A DNA stretch of 64,000 nt from Cannabis sativa (Eukaryota; Streptophyta; Magnoliopsida; Rosales; Cannabaceae), in the NCBI RefSeq assembly GCF_029168945.1, contig NC_083607.1, forward strand, positions 42,145,257 through 42,209,256, written 5' to 3'. Positions 12,140 to 24,765 of this stretch are shown piece by piece. Each line of letters begins with the position of its first letter. Position 1 is the first letter of the stretch. The notes under the pieces were generated by a model. It was not told the DNA's origin. It searched no databases and was given only the letters and a program-made list of their open reading frames with translations. The position numbers and the translations under genes are program-made.

Positions 12140-13990
12140 TATAAATCTATGGCATTTGTATCTTGTTCATAGTGGTTTTGACAAGATCCTTCTCTGTAAA
12201 GAGTCAATATGCCTATATCCACTGAAAGTATAATCATCTCATTTGAAGATCGATGTACATTCAGGGGTGGATATGAGTTTTCGTTATATTCTTAAGACGA
12301 TCACTCTAGATTTTACCTTATGCAAAAGAAATTTGAAATGTTTGAAAAATTTCATGAATTTTTAGCAATGGTGGAAAACCATTAAGGTAAGTGGTTAAAG
12401 ATCTTGCGAACTGATAGGGGTGGAGAAATATTTGATCGATATGCAGTTCAAAGATCATTAAGTTGATTTTTTGAATTATACCCAAACTTACCTCCCCAAA
12501 AATTCGATTTGCATATTGATAATTAGTTACTAGTCGTTGCCTAAGTCCTTCTAAGGAAATACCCTAGTGATAGGAAAAATTCAGAATGATGGAATGGTTG
12601 TGTACTTAGTATAAACCATTACTAGATTCTTGGATGACCTAATCATAATCTTAAGAAAGGCTAGAACTGTTAACCAAGGTTTGCATGTTTGTTAGCTATT
12701 CTAAGTGATTAGGGGTGGACCATCCCATGGTCATTAAGATAAGAAAGTGTTTGTTTCAACAAATACTACTTTTCTAAGAAAATGACTAAGTTTGAAAACA
12801 AAGTAGCAAAATAAAGGAGATATTTTTTTCTTGATTCCAAAAGTGTTCTATCATCTTATTCGAAATAAGATGATCCCACTGCCTGTGTTGTCTTAACAGA
12901 ACCGAAGAGGTTAATACCATTTAGTGTTCTTAGACAAAAGTCACGGTACTTTATCGTAGTGGGAGGGTTTCAAGGAACTCACCCTGTAATGACTTGGAAG
13001 ACACCAGTGACTGAAATCCATTGTTAGTTTAAACGAGTAATGGATTGTCAGAATAAGAAAGTAAGAAGCAAAGCCAAGAGAACTATGGTTAAAACCATTC
13101 ATATGGAACAACCAAAATTTTTCTATTACAAGGGCAATAAAGGAAATTTTGTTAGTAAGTCTATTCAATGGACTTAACAAAACTTCCTGTTCCTAGTATT
13201 ATAGGTTTCAGATTATCTAAACCTATGGCTTGTGGTATGCCTGGTAATTTACTTACTCTACTGCAAGCAACTTACTTTAGTAAGATGCTGGAGCATTTTT
13301 CTAGTGGCTAAATCTATAGAAGCTTCTCGACTTCTAGATACAGATTTCATTTATCTAAGGAAAAGTTTCTACTATTCCAGAAAAGATAAAGCCATGAAGG
13401 AATTTCTTGAATCAACAGTGAGATGTCTCAGATATGCTTTAGTATGCCTTAGACCAGACATCTACTGTTGAGTAGGAGTAATGAGTAGGTATCAGATTAA
13501 TCCAGAAAAAGAACATTGGAAGACAATCAAGTGAATCTTAAGATTAAGAAGAGGAACTATATGTTAGTCGATAAGGGGGTATTTAATACTCTTAGACTAC
13601 ACCAAATCAAATTTCTAGAGTTGCCTTAGTGCTAGAAAGTCTATTGATGAGATGGTGATTACTCTGGGGGTGAACTAGTGATTTTGGAGAAGTGTAAAAA
13701 CCTATCTGAAGTCTCTAAGTCTACCAGAGAGAGACTGAATGTTTAAGTTGCAGGAAAGATGCTTATTCAGTCTAAGGAAAGTTCTATTCATTTTTGGCAT
13801 TGTTCCAACATTTATTAACTACTAGTGTTACTTCCTGATTAACACAAAAGTAGTTGCCAAAAAGTAAAGAATCCAGTATCCCTAGAGGAGTAAACATATA
13901 GAGAGGATTTTGTGATTAAGGAAATGTAATGGTGGAGAAAAGGTTGTATTCAATACAACCTGTCAGATCCTATTATGGAGAGTATACTAC
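12140..13990 (+). pseudogene. Copia pol relic (integrase to RT/RNase H)
   Basis: Heavily mutated pol. Near 12150 a WHLYLVHSG-like motif matches the GAG-pre-integrase region (LWHLRLGH in intact elements). At 12350-12450 the integrase core is readable as EKFHEFLAMVENH, then LRTDRGGE, which includes the second catalytic Asp. Near 13430 a CLRYALVCLRPDI motif and at 13470-13530 SRYQINPEKEHW match the end of the copia RT and the RNase H junction. Stops and frame changes occur every few dozen codons, and the catalytic YVDD is not found. The order (integrase before RT) is diagnostic for copia. Confidence 0.8.
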
Positions 13991-14006
13991 ATACTACACT
14001 TGATTT

Positions 14007-15901
14007 TGTTGGGTTTTATGCCCGAAATAAAACCCATTTCAATATAATCAGATTTACTTATTAATATAGATCAGAAATAACATTTAATGTTGCATGGTTC
14101 ACATGATTTATTTCATGATTATATGTACATAATGTATAAATTCATCTGAAACCCTTTTCACATACTTGATCCTGTTTATTGTGTCGTCAACACTTTGGAA
14201 AGTAAACATGACTATGTGAATAAAGTTTCCTAGATTTATCAGACACAGGGTTTTACTGATATGATAATCTACAACGGAGTTTACTTGCATTTGGAGAAAT
14301 GCTATGTTCTTTCCAGAGCATTGGTTAAAGTAAAGCTCAGGTTGGATGCATGGAGTATGCATCGAAAGGGACCGATATTGAACTTTGACTTAGATTTATT
14401 ACACTTACCGTAATATCTATTCAAGTCAATATCGCCTAGTTGATCCTAGATCAAATGATCTTAATCCTGTTATGATTAGGCTCAATCTCAGGAGGCTATT
14501 CGTGTTCTTTGATTTTTTAGTTAAGCCTACTTTTGGGTCAGGGTGATACGTACATTTTGGGAACACAATAGTGCAATTGAGTGGGAGCGCTAACATAAAC
14601 ATGGAATCTATAGCTTCTATCTGGCGAATAGTAAGTAAAGGATGATCTCCTTCGAGCTTAACCAAACGAAAATAAATGGTGGAGTACTCATTTTACATAA
14701 GCTAAAATATCATTTATACGGGGTTAAGTGTTTTAAGCATTAAATACATTGTAGGGTGTAACGGTAATCTAATCCCTTTACAGTGTCGATCATTCATATA
14801 GAGGATGATTGATCAAATTAGGATTATAACAATGGATAACTAATGATGTGTCTATATGGTGGAACATATACATCATTCTATATACTGAGAGTGCAATTCT
14901 AAGTTCTATGCGTGGATTCAACGAAGAATTAATAAGTCAATGAATTTAGGTTATAGATTCTTGATCTGCTTATTGGAAGCTCGGTTATATAGACCCATGG
15001 TCCCCCCACTAGTTGAGATAATATTGCTTGTAAGACTCATAGAATTGGTTTTGATTAATCAATTATAATTCTCAATTTAGACTATGTCTATTTGTGAATT
15101 TTTCACTAAGTAAGGGTAAAATTGTAAAGAAAGAGTTTTAGGGGCATATTTGTTAATTATGATACTTTGTATGGTTCAATTAATAAATATGATAAATGAC
15201 AATATTATTTAATAATTATTTATAGTTATTAAATAGTTAGAATTGGCATTTAAATGGTTGAATTAGAAAATTGGCATTTTTGAGAAAATCAGATGCAGAA
15301 AAGATAAAATTGCAAAATTACAAAAAGTGAGGCCCAAATCCACATTGCATGGCCTGCCACTTTTATAGGAATTTACCTCTGATATTTTCATTATTTGAAT
15401 GCCAAATAATTCAAACCTAACCCTAGTGGAATGCTATAAATAGATAGTGAAGGCTTCAGGAAATTTACACTTAATTTTCTACTTTTTCCTTCAGAGAAAA
15501 ACCTGAGCCTTCTCTCTCTATACCTAGCCGCCACCTTCTTCTCTTTCTTCCCTCTTCAATTTCGAAATACTTAGTGTTAGAGTAGTGCCCACACACAGCA
15601 AGTGATACCTGAATCATAGTGAGGAAGATCATAAAGAAAGACTTTCAACAAGAAGGAGTTTCAGCACTAAAGAAGGAGAGAAAGAGATCCAGGTTCAGAT
15701 ATTTATAATGGTCTGCTACAGAAAGGAATCAAGGGCTAGAAAGGTTTACTAAACTTTATATGTGTTTATTCTGCTGCACCCAATGTAAGGTTTACTAAAC
15801 TTTATATGTGTTTATTTCATCGTTTTAGAAAGTTCATATTTAGGGTGTTAATCAACATACTTGTGAGTAGATCTAAGATCCTGGTAAAATAATTTCCAAC
15901 A
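14007..15901 (+). mobile_element. Copia solo LTR nested in the older copia element
   Basis: 1895 bp, TGTTGGG...CCAACA, flanked by the perfect TSD GATTT (14002-14006 and 15902-15906). Related to but clearly distinct from the LTRs of its host; closer to the solo LTR at 21662-23540. A complete element was probably reduced to one LTR by recombination. It contains an internal 30-bp-scale duplication near 15745-15815 (ggtttactaaactttatatg twice). Confidence 0.93.
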
Positions 15902-15971
15902 GATTTGTATATCAAGGTGTTGAGATTATTTGAAATGCACATTTTGTTTTATGTTAGTGCAAGTGGGAGTT

Positions 15972-17854
15972 TGTTGAATTTTGTGCCCTAAATAAAACTC
16001 ATTTCAATATAATCAGATTTACTAATAAAGATTAGAAATCACATTTTATGTTGCATGGTTCACATGATTTATCTCATGATTATATTTAATGTATAAATTC
16101 TATTAAGTGCAGAACATATGTATTTGTTAATGATTATAGTGTTGTGAGCACAGTGGAATATAATCTTGATTATATGTTCGAAAGTTTAATTCCATGATTT
16201 GTCATTTCACTGGATTTAGACTGGCATGATAATCAGCGATAGGTATGCTTACACCTTGGATAAGTGTTATGTCCTTTACAGGGCATTGGCAAAGTTTACC
16301 AGTATCGGATGTATGGAGTATACATTGGAAGGGACCGATATTGAACTTTGATTAGATATGATAAATTTACTGTAATATCTATTCAATTCAATATCACCTA
16401 GTTGATCCTAGATCAAATGATCTTAATCTTGACATGGTTAGGTTCGATCTCAAGAGTATTATACATGTTCTTTGATTTGTTAGTTAAGCCTACTTTTTCG
16501 TCAGTGTTATACGTACATTTTGGGAACATGGTAGTGCAATTGAGTGGGAGCGCTAATCATAGATGTGGAATCTATAGCTTCTATAGGTAATTAGAAGTGA
16601 AACGATGATTTCCTTTGAGCTTGCTAAATAGAGATAAATGATAGAGTGCTCATTTTAGTGACTATATTAGTTCACTATAATATCATTTATAGGTGGCCAA
16701 GTGTTTTAAGGATAAAATACATTAAAAGGGTGTAACGGTAATTTTATCCCAGTGCAATGTAGATCATCTATAGAGGATCATTGATTATTGGGATTATAAG
16801 AATAGATAATTAATAGTGTATCTATATCGTGGAACGTATAGATCGTTTTATATGACTGAGACTGCAATTTCAAGTTCTATGAGTGGATGCAACAAGGAAT
16901 TAATAAGTTAGTGGATTTACTTGGTAAATTCTAGGACTGCTTATTGGAAGCTCGGTTATATAGGCCCATGGTCCCTATACTAGTTCAGACCATACTGCTT
17001 GTAAGACTCAGTTAATTGATTTTAATTAATCAATTATAATTCTAAACTTAGACTATGTCTAGTTTATGAAATTCCACTAAGTAAGGGCAAAATTGTGAAG
17101 AAAATGATTCTAGGTTTTATTTGTTAATTAATAGACTTTGATAAGTCTAATTAATAAATATATTAAATGACAATATTATTTAATAATTGATTTTTAGTTA
17201 TTAAATAATTGGAATTGGCATTTAAGTAGTTTAATTAGAAAATTGGCATTTTTGAGAAAATGAGATAGAAAAATGACAAAATGGTAAAATTGCAAAGTGG
17301 GGCCCAATCCAATACATGGCCGGCCACTTAGTGTGGATTTTACCATTTATTTTTCTATTATTTTAATGCTAATTAAATCTAACCTAAAACTAGGTGGTTA
17401 CCTATAAATAGATAGTGATGGCTCACACTTAAAGTTGACGATTGATGAAATTTCTTATCTTCAAAAAATTGAGCCTTCTACCTATAGCCCAAACCACTTC
17501 CTCTCTTTAATTCTTCATATTATTCAGCCTTGAGTGATAGAGTGAGTGCCCACACACATCAAGTGGTATCTCAATCATAGTGTGTAAGACTGTGAAAAAT
17601 CCAATCAACAAGAAGGAGAATCGGGCTCAAGAAGGAAAGAAAGAGATCCAGGTTCAGATCTTGATAATGCTCTGCTACAGAAAGGAGTCAAGGGCTAGAG
17701 ATCTGAACAGAAGGAGTCATTATATTCCGCTGCACCCCATGTAAGGTTTTCTTAAACCCTTATGTGTTTATTTCATTATTTTAGAAATTCATATTAGGAT
17801 GTTAATGAAACATACTTGTTAGTAAATTTAGATCCTGGTAAAATAATTCCAACA
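15972..17854 (+). repeat. Copia 3' LTR
   Basis: 1883 bp partner of 5772-7631, with TATAAATA at 17403-17410. Its start is mutated (TGTTGAATT instead of TGTTGGGTT) but the CCAACA end is intact, next to TSD GAGGA. Confidence 0.9.
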
Positions 17855-18009
17855 GAGGAGTATCGCCTTAGGCTTTGTGTGTTGCTATATACAAGTTTAG
17901 ACTTATGAAACAGATTGACAAGGTTGAAAGTGAGCTACAAAGCCCACCTAAATCTCCAAAGAAGACGAAGGCAAAAGCTAAAGGGAAAGCGAAAGCAAAA
18001 GCGAAGTGA
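17855..18009 (+). pseudogene. ULP1-like peptidase, 3' part after the copia insertion
   Basis: Continuation of the gene broken at 5771, starting with the second copy of the TSD. It reads EEYRLRLCVLLY, the conserved end of MULE ULP1 domains, then needs a one-base frame change near 17890 to continue as a short tail. The tail starts MKQIDKVESEL, becomes rich in Lys/Ala/Pro, and stops at 18007-18009. The basic tail resembles a nuclear-localisation region, as does the basic N-terminus. Non-functional because of the insertion, the frameshift and the lesions in exon 3. Confidence 0.65.
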
Positions 18010-18617
18010 TTTGAATTCAAGAAAAATACTCTATGTTTATCTTTTGTTGTTTACCCAGGATATGATATAATACGTTGATAGTTTGCTGTAAGCTTTTGTA
18101 TGTTTTTTTTTTTGTTTATGTTGTTAAGCCAGAACTTAAAGCAAATGTTGGTGTATTGCTTATGGCTATTTTTAAGTTTTTTTTTTGTGTTGTTAGCCTA
18201 AACTACACAACAATGTTGGTTCATTACTGAATCTTTATATTCTATATAATGTTTATATTATATACAGCTGTGGTCTTAATTTTATTATTATGTTTTTTCT
18301 TTGTATTTCAAATGATTATTAACATTTTTTATACAATGGTTAAACAAAAAGAATCTATATGTACATCTGTTTTCTAATGTATTTTTATACATCAACTAAA
18401 TTATATCTGTTTTAATAGTTTGCAACTTTAATTTTGCCATTTTATGGAATTCAAGACTAAACTCTTCATTATCAAATCAATTCAGTTAAAATGTATTTCA
18501 GAGTTAATTTATTCAAATGGAAACCAAATTCACAGTTAATCATCTCAATAGCAATCATTATTTAAAATTCTTTCTTTTTTCCTTGTTGCATGTCCTCTTG
18601 TTTTGTCCTTTTTTTCC
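18010..18617. other. MULE intergenic region between convergent genes
   Basis: About 600 bp of AT-rich DNA between the stop of the ULP1-like gene (18009) and the stop of the transposase tail (18618). It would hold the 3' UTRs and poly(A) sites of both convergent genes. No other feature seen. Confidence 0.5.
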
Positions 18618-18917
18618 TCATTTGGTGCATTTGATTTGTGTCTTTGTCTCCCAACTAGGTCTTGTTCTTTTCTTCTTTGGTCTTTCCGCTTTCACCCTTT
18701 CAAGTGGTGGCAATATTTCAATATCGTTGATTTCTTGTAGAATGTCCCAACTGCTTTGATTTCCTAAAGGATATACAATTGCTTCATAGGTTTCCAGCCA
18801 GTTCTTTGTGCTGTAGTAATCTGAACAGTAATTTTGTGGCTCAAGATACATCTCTTTCATCACTGCTAAGGCATGCACACATGGCATTTTATCTATTTGA
18901 AACAGTAATCTGAACAA
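18618..18917 (-). pseudogene. MULE transposase C-terminus with SWIM zinc-finger end
   Basis: Minus-strand open segment. Its first residues, FQIDKMPCVHALAVMKEM, are the last Cys and His of the SWIM zinc finger (C-x-H) that follows the transposase core of MURA-type proteins. The usual downstream block follows: YCSDYY..W..TYEAIVYPLGNQSSWD, then ILPPLERV and a basic RPKKKRTR. The catalytic DDE core and N-terminus are not found upstream, neither before 18917 nor beyond the solo LTR after 23595. The piece therefore survives as a fragment, cut by the LTR insertion at 18922 and by a deletion. FAR1/FHY3 host proteins share this domain, but the position inside MULE TIRs favours transposase. Confidence 0.8.
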
Positions 18918-20400
18918 TAATTGTAATATCCCAATAAATCTAATGGTAAATAATTAGGGTTTATATTTATATTCTGAGTTAATCAGGTAATAAGTGGGAT
19001 TATGATCCTACTAATTTATTTCAGTATAAAATTTAAATTTTGCTATAAGTGAGTAAATAATCGTAATTTATTAATTACGGAGATTTATATAGCATGTGTG
19101 AATGTAATATGAGCTATATGTAGAATAAAAATATTTTCAGGTTCGGGGACCCTGAAGACTCGATAAGTGGATATATAAGCGTAATTTGTTAATTACAGAG
19201 ATTTATTTAAAATACGTGGATATAATATGAGTTATTTGTGAAATAAAAATATTTTCATGTTCGGCGACCCTGGAGACTTGATTGGAGGTTAAAAATGTCA
19301 CAACAGTTTTAGTTAGAAATATTGATGGGATTATTAGGATAAGTTGATTTTAGAAATATCGTGGTATTTTAGGGTACTCGAAGTTGGCCAAATACCCTAA
19401 AAATAGAGATTTCTTAGTTGCTAAGAAATAATAAGATAATTATTAATAATAAATTTTTTATTAATATTATATTATTATTATTATATATATATAAAATCGA
19501 AACTTCTATTTCGTTTTGTTTAAAAATATATATATATATATATTAAGTTTTAAGTTATAACAGTATAAAACGAAGGAACGAAACCCTAGTTCTCTCCCTT
19601 CGACAAAACTTTCTCTTCCTATATCCATTTTTTTTCGATTTTCAATCCAAAACTTAGCGATCTAAGCTCCGGTAGTAGCAGGATAGCAAATTCTTGAAAA
19701 GGGAAAGCTTAAGGTATGGTTTAATTTCGTTTTAAGTTTAAAAACAATTGGTTTCGTATAGGGATTTTGTGAATTAGAATAGTTATGAAGGTTCTGGCCT
19801 TATAGAATTGTTCTCGGGTAGTCATGGGACTAATTCTGATATTTTCTTGTTGAATTTGAAGTGATTTTGAGTTAAAAATCGAGTTTGGAACTTTTTAAAG
19901 CTTAGTCCGAACGTTAATGGCGTTTTTCATTTAAGGGGTCGATTTTTATTTTTGTTACATAAGGATGGTAATATTTATGGTATATATGCGCCCTGTGAAG
20001 TTTGGAGTGATTTGGATAAATTTTGGTAGTGTTTCGGTGAGTGCAAAAATTGGGATTTTCGAGTTTTATAGTTTTTATAAATTTCTAAGAGATCAGAAAT
20101 CGTATTTTTGTCATAACTTTTGACTCGGGTGTTCGTTTTGGACATTCTATATACCGTTTCAAAGCTTGCGACGAGCTCTACAATATGGTGTATGTTTTAG
20201 AGCCAAAATATAAGTTTTATTTTAGTGTATTTATACCGTGGGGTTTAGTAGAAAACCCTAGATTGTCTTATGTGAATATTAAGCAGTGTTTTGGGATAAA
20301 CACTTATTGGTTTGCCGTTGTTGTGACATAGGGCCGAGATCATCGGTGATAGTTCTCCACTTGGGTTGGCCAAATTGTATGAACCTGTATTAAAGGTAAG

Positions 20401-20600
20401 AAAAGTATATTGTACTGCATAGTACGTTGTATGTAATACAATTAGTATTGTTATGAATTGATTAATATTGAGATATAGTAAATATTGTTATATATTGAAA
20501 AGTATATTGTACTGCATAGTACGTTGTATGTAATACAATTAGTATTGTTATGAATCGATTAATATTGAGATATAGTTAATATTGTTATATATTAAAAAGA
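20401..20600 (+). repeat. Direct duplication of about 95-100 bp
   Basis: The phrase agtatattgtactgcatagt and the following text (to atatattgttatatatt) occurs at about 20404 and again at about 20501 with only a few differences. A recent tandem duplication within the solo LTR. Confidence 0.85.
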
Positions 20601-20649
20601 CTAATTGGTTGAGTATTGATAATGTGATAATATTATGCATGTGATGTAT

Positions 20650-21070
20650 GGGCTCACCTGATTCGGTGATGCAATTTTTTTGGCGATGTACTGGGCGTAA
20701 GTATGGGCGTCAGTGATATATGATGAGTACCGAGTGTAGGTACGGGCTCACCTGATTAGGTGATGTGATTTCCTAGCGACGTACTGAGCGTAAGTATGGG
20801 CGTTAGTGACATGATAAGTACCGGGCGTAGGTACGAGCTCGTCTAATTAGACGATGCGATATATTTGTGCCAGATTATGGCACGGGCTCATCTGATTAGG
20901 TGATGCAATTATATGATATATGTGTCCAGGTTTTTGGCACGGGCTCACCTGATTAGGTGATGCAGTTTTGCGATATATGGGTGCCAAGCTATGGCACGTG
21001 CTTACCTGATTAGGTGATACAATACAAGATTATCAAATTAAAGCGTCGACTTGCCTGATTAGGCAACATG
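20650..21070 (+). repeat. Tandem array of paired hairpins in the Tekay-like LTR
   Basis: About seven degenerate units of 45-100 bp. Each ends in a stem with a 4-nt loop: TCACCT-GATT-AGGTGA (20748, 20945), TCGTCT-AATT-AGACGA (20839), TCATCT-GATT-AGGTGA (20888), TTACCT-GATT-AGGTGA (21002), TTGCCT-GATT-AGGCAA (21051) and an imperfect first copy (20654). Most units carry a second stem before it: GTACC-N7-GGTAC (20727, 20818), GTACT-N7-AGTAT (20688, 20781), or GTGCCA-N5-TGGCAC (about 20867 and 20981). Arms vary between copies but remain complementary. Confidence 0.85.
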
Positions 21071-21661
21071 ATAGTATGAAGATGGTTTCTTTACGAGGTA
21101 ACATATATATTATTTATATGATTAAATGAATATGAATTCCATTATTGGTATAATTGTTTTGTATTACCAAATATCTGTATACTGATGTTTATTCGTGGCA
21201 GATGCCAGTAGTGATTTAGATTTCATCTTATGAACAATGGGTGATGGTTTGATTCTTATTGTGCATAAATGACAATGTTCGAATAAAAAACTATATGAAT
21301 TTTATTACTACTTTTCTTGCTGAGTCATTGTGACTCACGGGTGCTATGTGGTGCAGGTAAAGGCAAAGAAAAGCTAGATCAACCATGAGGTGACAGTCTT
21401 CTCTAGCAATGTACATATTGACCTCCCTGGCCTGCGTGCCGAGTTGCCAGGAGTTGTTTTGGACTGGCTGTATCTGCTGTGTATTTTGATTTTATATTTA
21501 AATGGTCGTCGTATATATTTCTTTAGCAATACTTTTTATAACAGGGATTCTCGGAACACACTTTTTATGCCGTTATAATCTCCGTTTTTAGTGATTTCTT
21601 TTAGTGAAGTTTTTAATATTATCACAGTTTTTAATAATTAATTATTCTATTAGTATTAAAC

Positions 21662-23540
21662 TGTTGGGTTTTATGCCCTAAATAAAACTCATTTCAATAT
21701 AATCAGATTTACTTATTAATATAGATCAGAAATAACATTTAATGTTGCATGGTTCACATGATTTATTTCATGATTATATGTACATAATGTATGAATTCAT
21801 CTGAAACCCTTTTCACATACTTGATCCCGTTTATTGTGTTGTCAACACATTGTAAAGTAAACATGACTATGTGAATAAAGTTTCCTAGATTTATCAGACA
21901 CAGGGTTTTACTGATATGATAATCTACAACAGAGTTTACTTACATTTGGAGAAGTGCTATGTTCTTTCCAGAGCATTGGTTAAAGTAAAGCTCAGGTTGG
22001 ATGCATGGAGTATGCATCGGAAGGGACCGATATTGAACTTTGACTTAGATTTATTAAACTTACCGTAATATCTATTCAAGTCAATATCGCCTAGTTGATC
22101 CTAATTTAAATGATCTTAATCCTGTTATGATTAGGCTCAATCTCAAGAGGCTATTCGTGTTCTTTGATTTGTTAGTTAAGCCTACTTTTAGGTCAGGGTG
22201 ATACGTACATTTTGGGAACACGGTAGTACAATTGAGTGGGAGCGCTAACATAAACATGGAATCTATAGCTTCTATCTGGCGAATAGTAAGTAAAGGATGA
22301 TCTCCTTCGAGCTTGACCAAACGAAAATAAATGGTGGAGATCTCATTTCACATAAGCTGAAATATCATTTATACGGGGTTAAGTGTTTTAAGGATAAAAT
22401 ACATTGTAGGGTGTAACGGTAATCTAATCCCTTTACAGTGTAGATCATTCATATGGAGGATCATTGATCAAATTAGGATTATTACAATGGATAACTAATG
22501 ATGTGTCTATATGGTGGAACATATAGAGCATTCTATATACTGAGAGTGCAATTCTAAGTTCTATGCGTGGATTCAACGAAGAATTAATAAGTCAGTGAAT
22601 TTTAGTAATAAATTCTTGATCTGCTTATTGGAAGCTCGGTTATATAGACCCATGGTCCCCGCACTAGTTGAGATAATATTGCTTGTAAGACTCATGTATT
22701 TGGTTTTGATTAATCAATTATAATTCTCAATTTAGACTATGTCTATTTGTGAATTTTTCACTAAGTAAGGGCGAAATTGTAAAGAAAGAGTTTTAGGGAC
22801 ATATTTGTTAATTATGATACTATGTATGGTTCAATTAATAAATATGATAAATGACAATATTATTAAATAATTATTTATAGTTATTAAATAGTTAGAATTG
22901 GCATTTAAATGGTTGAATTAGAAAATTGGCCTTTTTGAGAAAATCAGATGCAGAAAAGATAAAACTGCAAAATTGCAAAAAGTGAGGCCCAAATCCACTT
23001 GTATAGGGCCGGCTACTTTTGTAGGGAATTTAAACTGATATTTTCATTATTTTAATGCCAAATAATTCAAACCTAACCCTAGTGGAATGCTATAAATAGA
23101 TAGTGAAGGCTTCAGAAAAACTACACTTCTGATTCAGAGAAAAACCTGAGCCTTCTCTCTTCCTATCTGGCCGACCACTCCCTCTCTCTTTCTTCCCTCT
23201 TGAATTTTGAAATTCTTAGTGTAAGAGTAATGCCCACACACAGCAAGTGATACCTCAACCATAGTGAGGAAGATCATGAAGAAAGACTTTCAGCAAGAAG
23301 GAGTTTCAGCACTAAAGAATCAGAGAAAGAGATCCAGGTTCAGATATTGATAATGCTCTGCTACAGAAAGGAATCAAGGGCTAGATATCTGAACAGAAGG
23401 AGTCATTTAATTCCGCTGCACCCAATGTAAGGTTTCCTAAACTTTATATGTGTTTATTTCGTTTTAGAAAGTTCATATTTAGGGTGTTAATCAACATACT
23501 TGTGAGTAGATCTAAGATCCTGGTAAAATAATTTCCAACA
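21662..23540 (+). mobile_element. Copia solo LTR nested in the Tekay-like LTR
   Basis: 1879 bp, TGTTGGG...CCAACA, with perfect TSD TAAAC (21657-21661 and 23541-23545). Same subfamily as 14007-15901, sharing for example the start ..gggttttatgccc and the stretch around ctggcgaatagtaagtaaagg. Removing it joins the Tekay-like LTR into one piece. Confidence 0.93.
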
Positions 23541-23595
23541 TAAACTAGTTTATAAAAATCACACACGTGGCGTCCCTATAGATTAGGGCGTTATA

Positions 23596-24765
23596 GTAAT
23601 TTTGTTGTTTATTTCATGAATAATGGAAACATTAAAGAATCATTTACCAAATTATGGGTTTTTTCATGTATTTTTCTTATTTTTTTCATATATAAAAACA
23701 TTTGAATTACATGTTTTAACCAATAAATGAACAATAATTTTTATTTATTTTTGTAAATGCAATATTTTGTTTATATCAAAATAGAATTTATCATAACAAA
23801 CAGGTAGTGAAGAGAATCATTTTCATTCCAAATTATTAACAATAAATCAACATTTTTTTTTTAATTTCAAGGTAAATGTAACTATTTATTTTTATTTTTT
23901 ATTTTATTCTTCAACGTTTTTATTATTTAAATGATTTACATAAATTAAACAAAAAAACAACAATAATTATTCACTATTATTGGTTTTTATTTTTTGAATT
24001 AAATGTTTCAATCATTAACATGCAATCTTCAAAAGTAATGCAATACCTTGTTATTGTATGTTTGGATTTGATTGGGAGATTCAATCAACAATGTTCAACT
24101 CATCCTTATATGATCTGCAACAATTTAAAAACAAGTTTATGATTTTTAGTATAAATATTTGTCTATTAATGGTGTGTTTCATTACTCTATTTTTTCATAC
24201 CTCTTTCCTGAATATTTTTGGATTTAATAGGGAGCTGCGATCATCAATTTTTCAACTCATTTGTACTACGAACTACAACAATCAAACAACAATTATATGT
24301 TTTGTTATGCGAATGTATTTATTTTGAATTTTATGGCTTGGTTGTTTAATACCTGTTTCAATTTGAAATTGAATTTTTTATAGAGCTTCGATGAACAATG
24401 TCTCGTCTATTTATTGAATGATCTGCAACATTCAAATTACAATTTTTGAAGAATGAGTGATGATACCTCAGTTCTTTATGAGATTAGAATATAGAATCGT
24501 TGATACCTCTGTGTAAGCAGATTTGATCAATGAGAAGTTGTTGTTGATGAATTCACCTCTGTTGATGTTTCTTTTTTGTTTCTGTGATGCTGATTATTAG
24601 AGTGGGTAAATTCTTTGTTGATTTTTCATTGAAATGTTGTTGAATGTTTGTTTCAGCAAGCTTTCTCGACCATCAATGGCTGCTCTGTTTTTTTTTTTTT
24701 CAGTCGGACGAGAATGTTAAGGTATTGAAGAAGCTGAAACCGTATTTGATGTAATTTAGTTTAAA
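23596..24765. other. MULE interior, AT-rich, no gene recognised
   Basis: Position where the N-terminal part and core of the transposase would be expected on the minus strand. I see only AT-rich sequence without conserved DDE-domain motifs, so that part is deleted or decayed beyond recognition. A CT-free T-run followed by 'cag' near 24700 resembles a splice acceptor but leads into no recognisable exon. Confidence 0.5.

Larger units (their letters stand above)
5772..17854 (+). mobile_element. Decayed Ty1/copia element with 1.9-kb LTRs
   Basis: Begins TGTTGGG and ends ..CCAACA, flanked by the 5-bp TSD GAGGA (5767-5771 and 17855-17859). The 5' LTR is 5772-7631 and the 3' LTR 15972-17854. A primer-binding-like stretch (actggcctcaaagccatgg, a degraded relative of the tRNA-Met PBS) follows the 5' LTR, and a purine run (caagtgggagtt) precedes the 3' LTR. 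Integrase and RT relics are in copia order on the plus strand. By eye the LTRs differ at 11 of the first about 150 positions, so the insertion is old. It split the MULE ULP1 gene and was later hit by a solo LTR (14007-15901). Confidence 0.9.
18922..23595 (+). mobile_element. Tekay-like solo LTR interrupted by a copia solo LTR
   Basis: Begins TGTAATATCCC and ends GGGCGTTATA, like the Tekay LTR at 34269 (TGTAATGACC...GGGCATTACA). Flanks ATAAT (18917-18921) and GTAAT (23596-23600) are a TSD with one mismatch. Without the inserted copia LTR the length is about 2.8 kb. A conserved stretch near 21325-21380 (ctcacgggtgctatgtggtgcaggtaaaggcaaa) corresponds to 35955-36000 in the intact Tekay LTR. No gag or pol is present, so it is a solo LTR. 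It holds a tandem array of hairpins (20650-21070). Confidence 0.8.

Noticed and set aside
14426..14665. 79-codon minus-strand open frame, also at 22081-22320, as a conserved gene
   Set aside because: Both lie at the same place in two solo LTRs of one subfamily, so the similarity follows from the LTR copy itself. No domain, and the frame is closed in the other two LTRs.
18618..18917. Host FAR1/FHY3-type transcription factor
   Set aside because: Only the SWIM-end fragment is present, inside MULE TIRs and next to a MULE-type ULP1 gene, which favours transposase.
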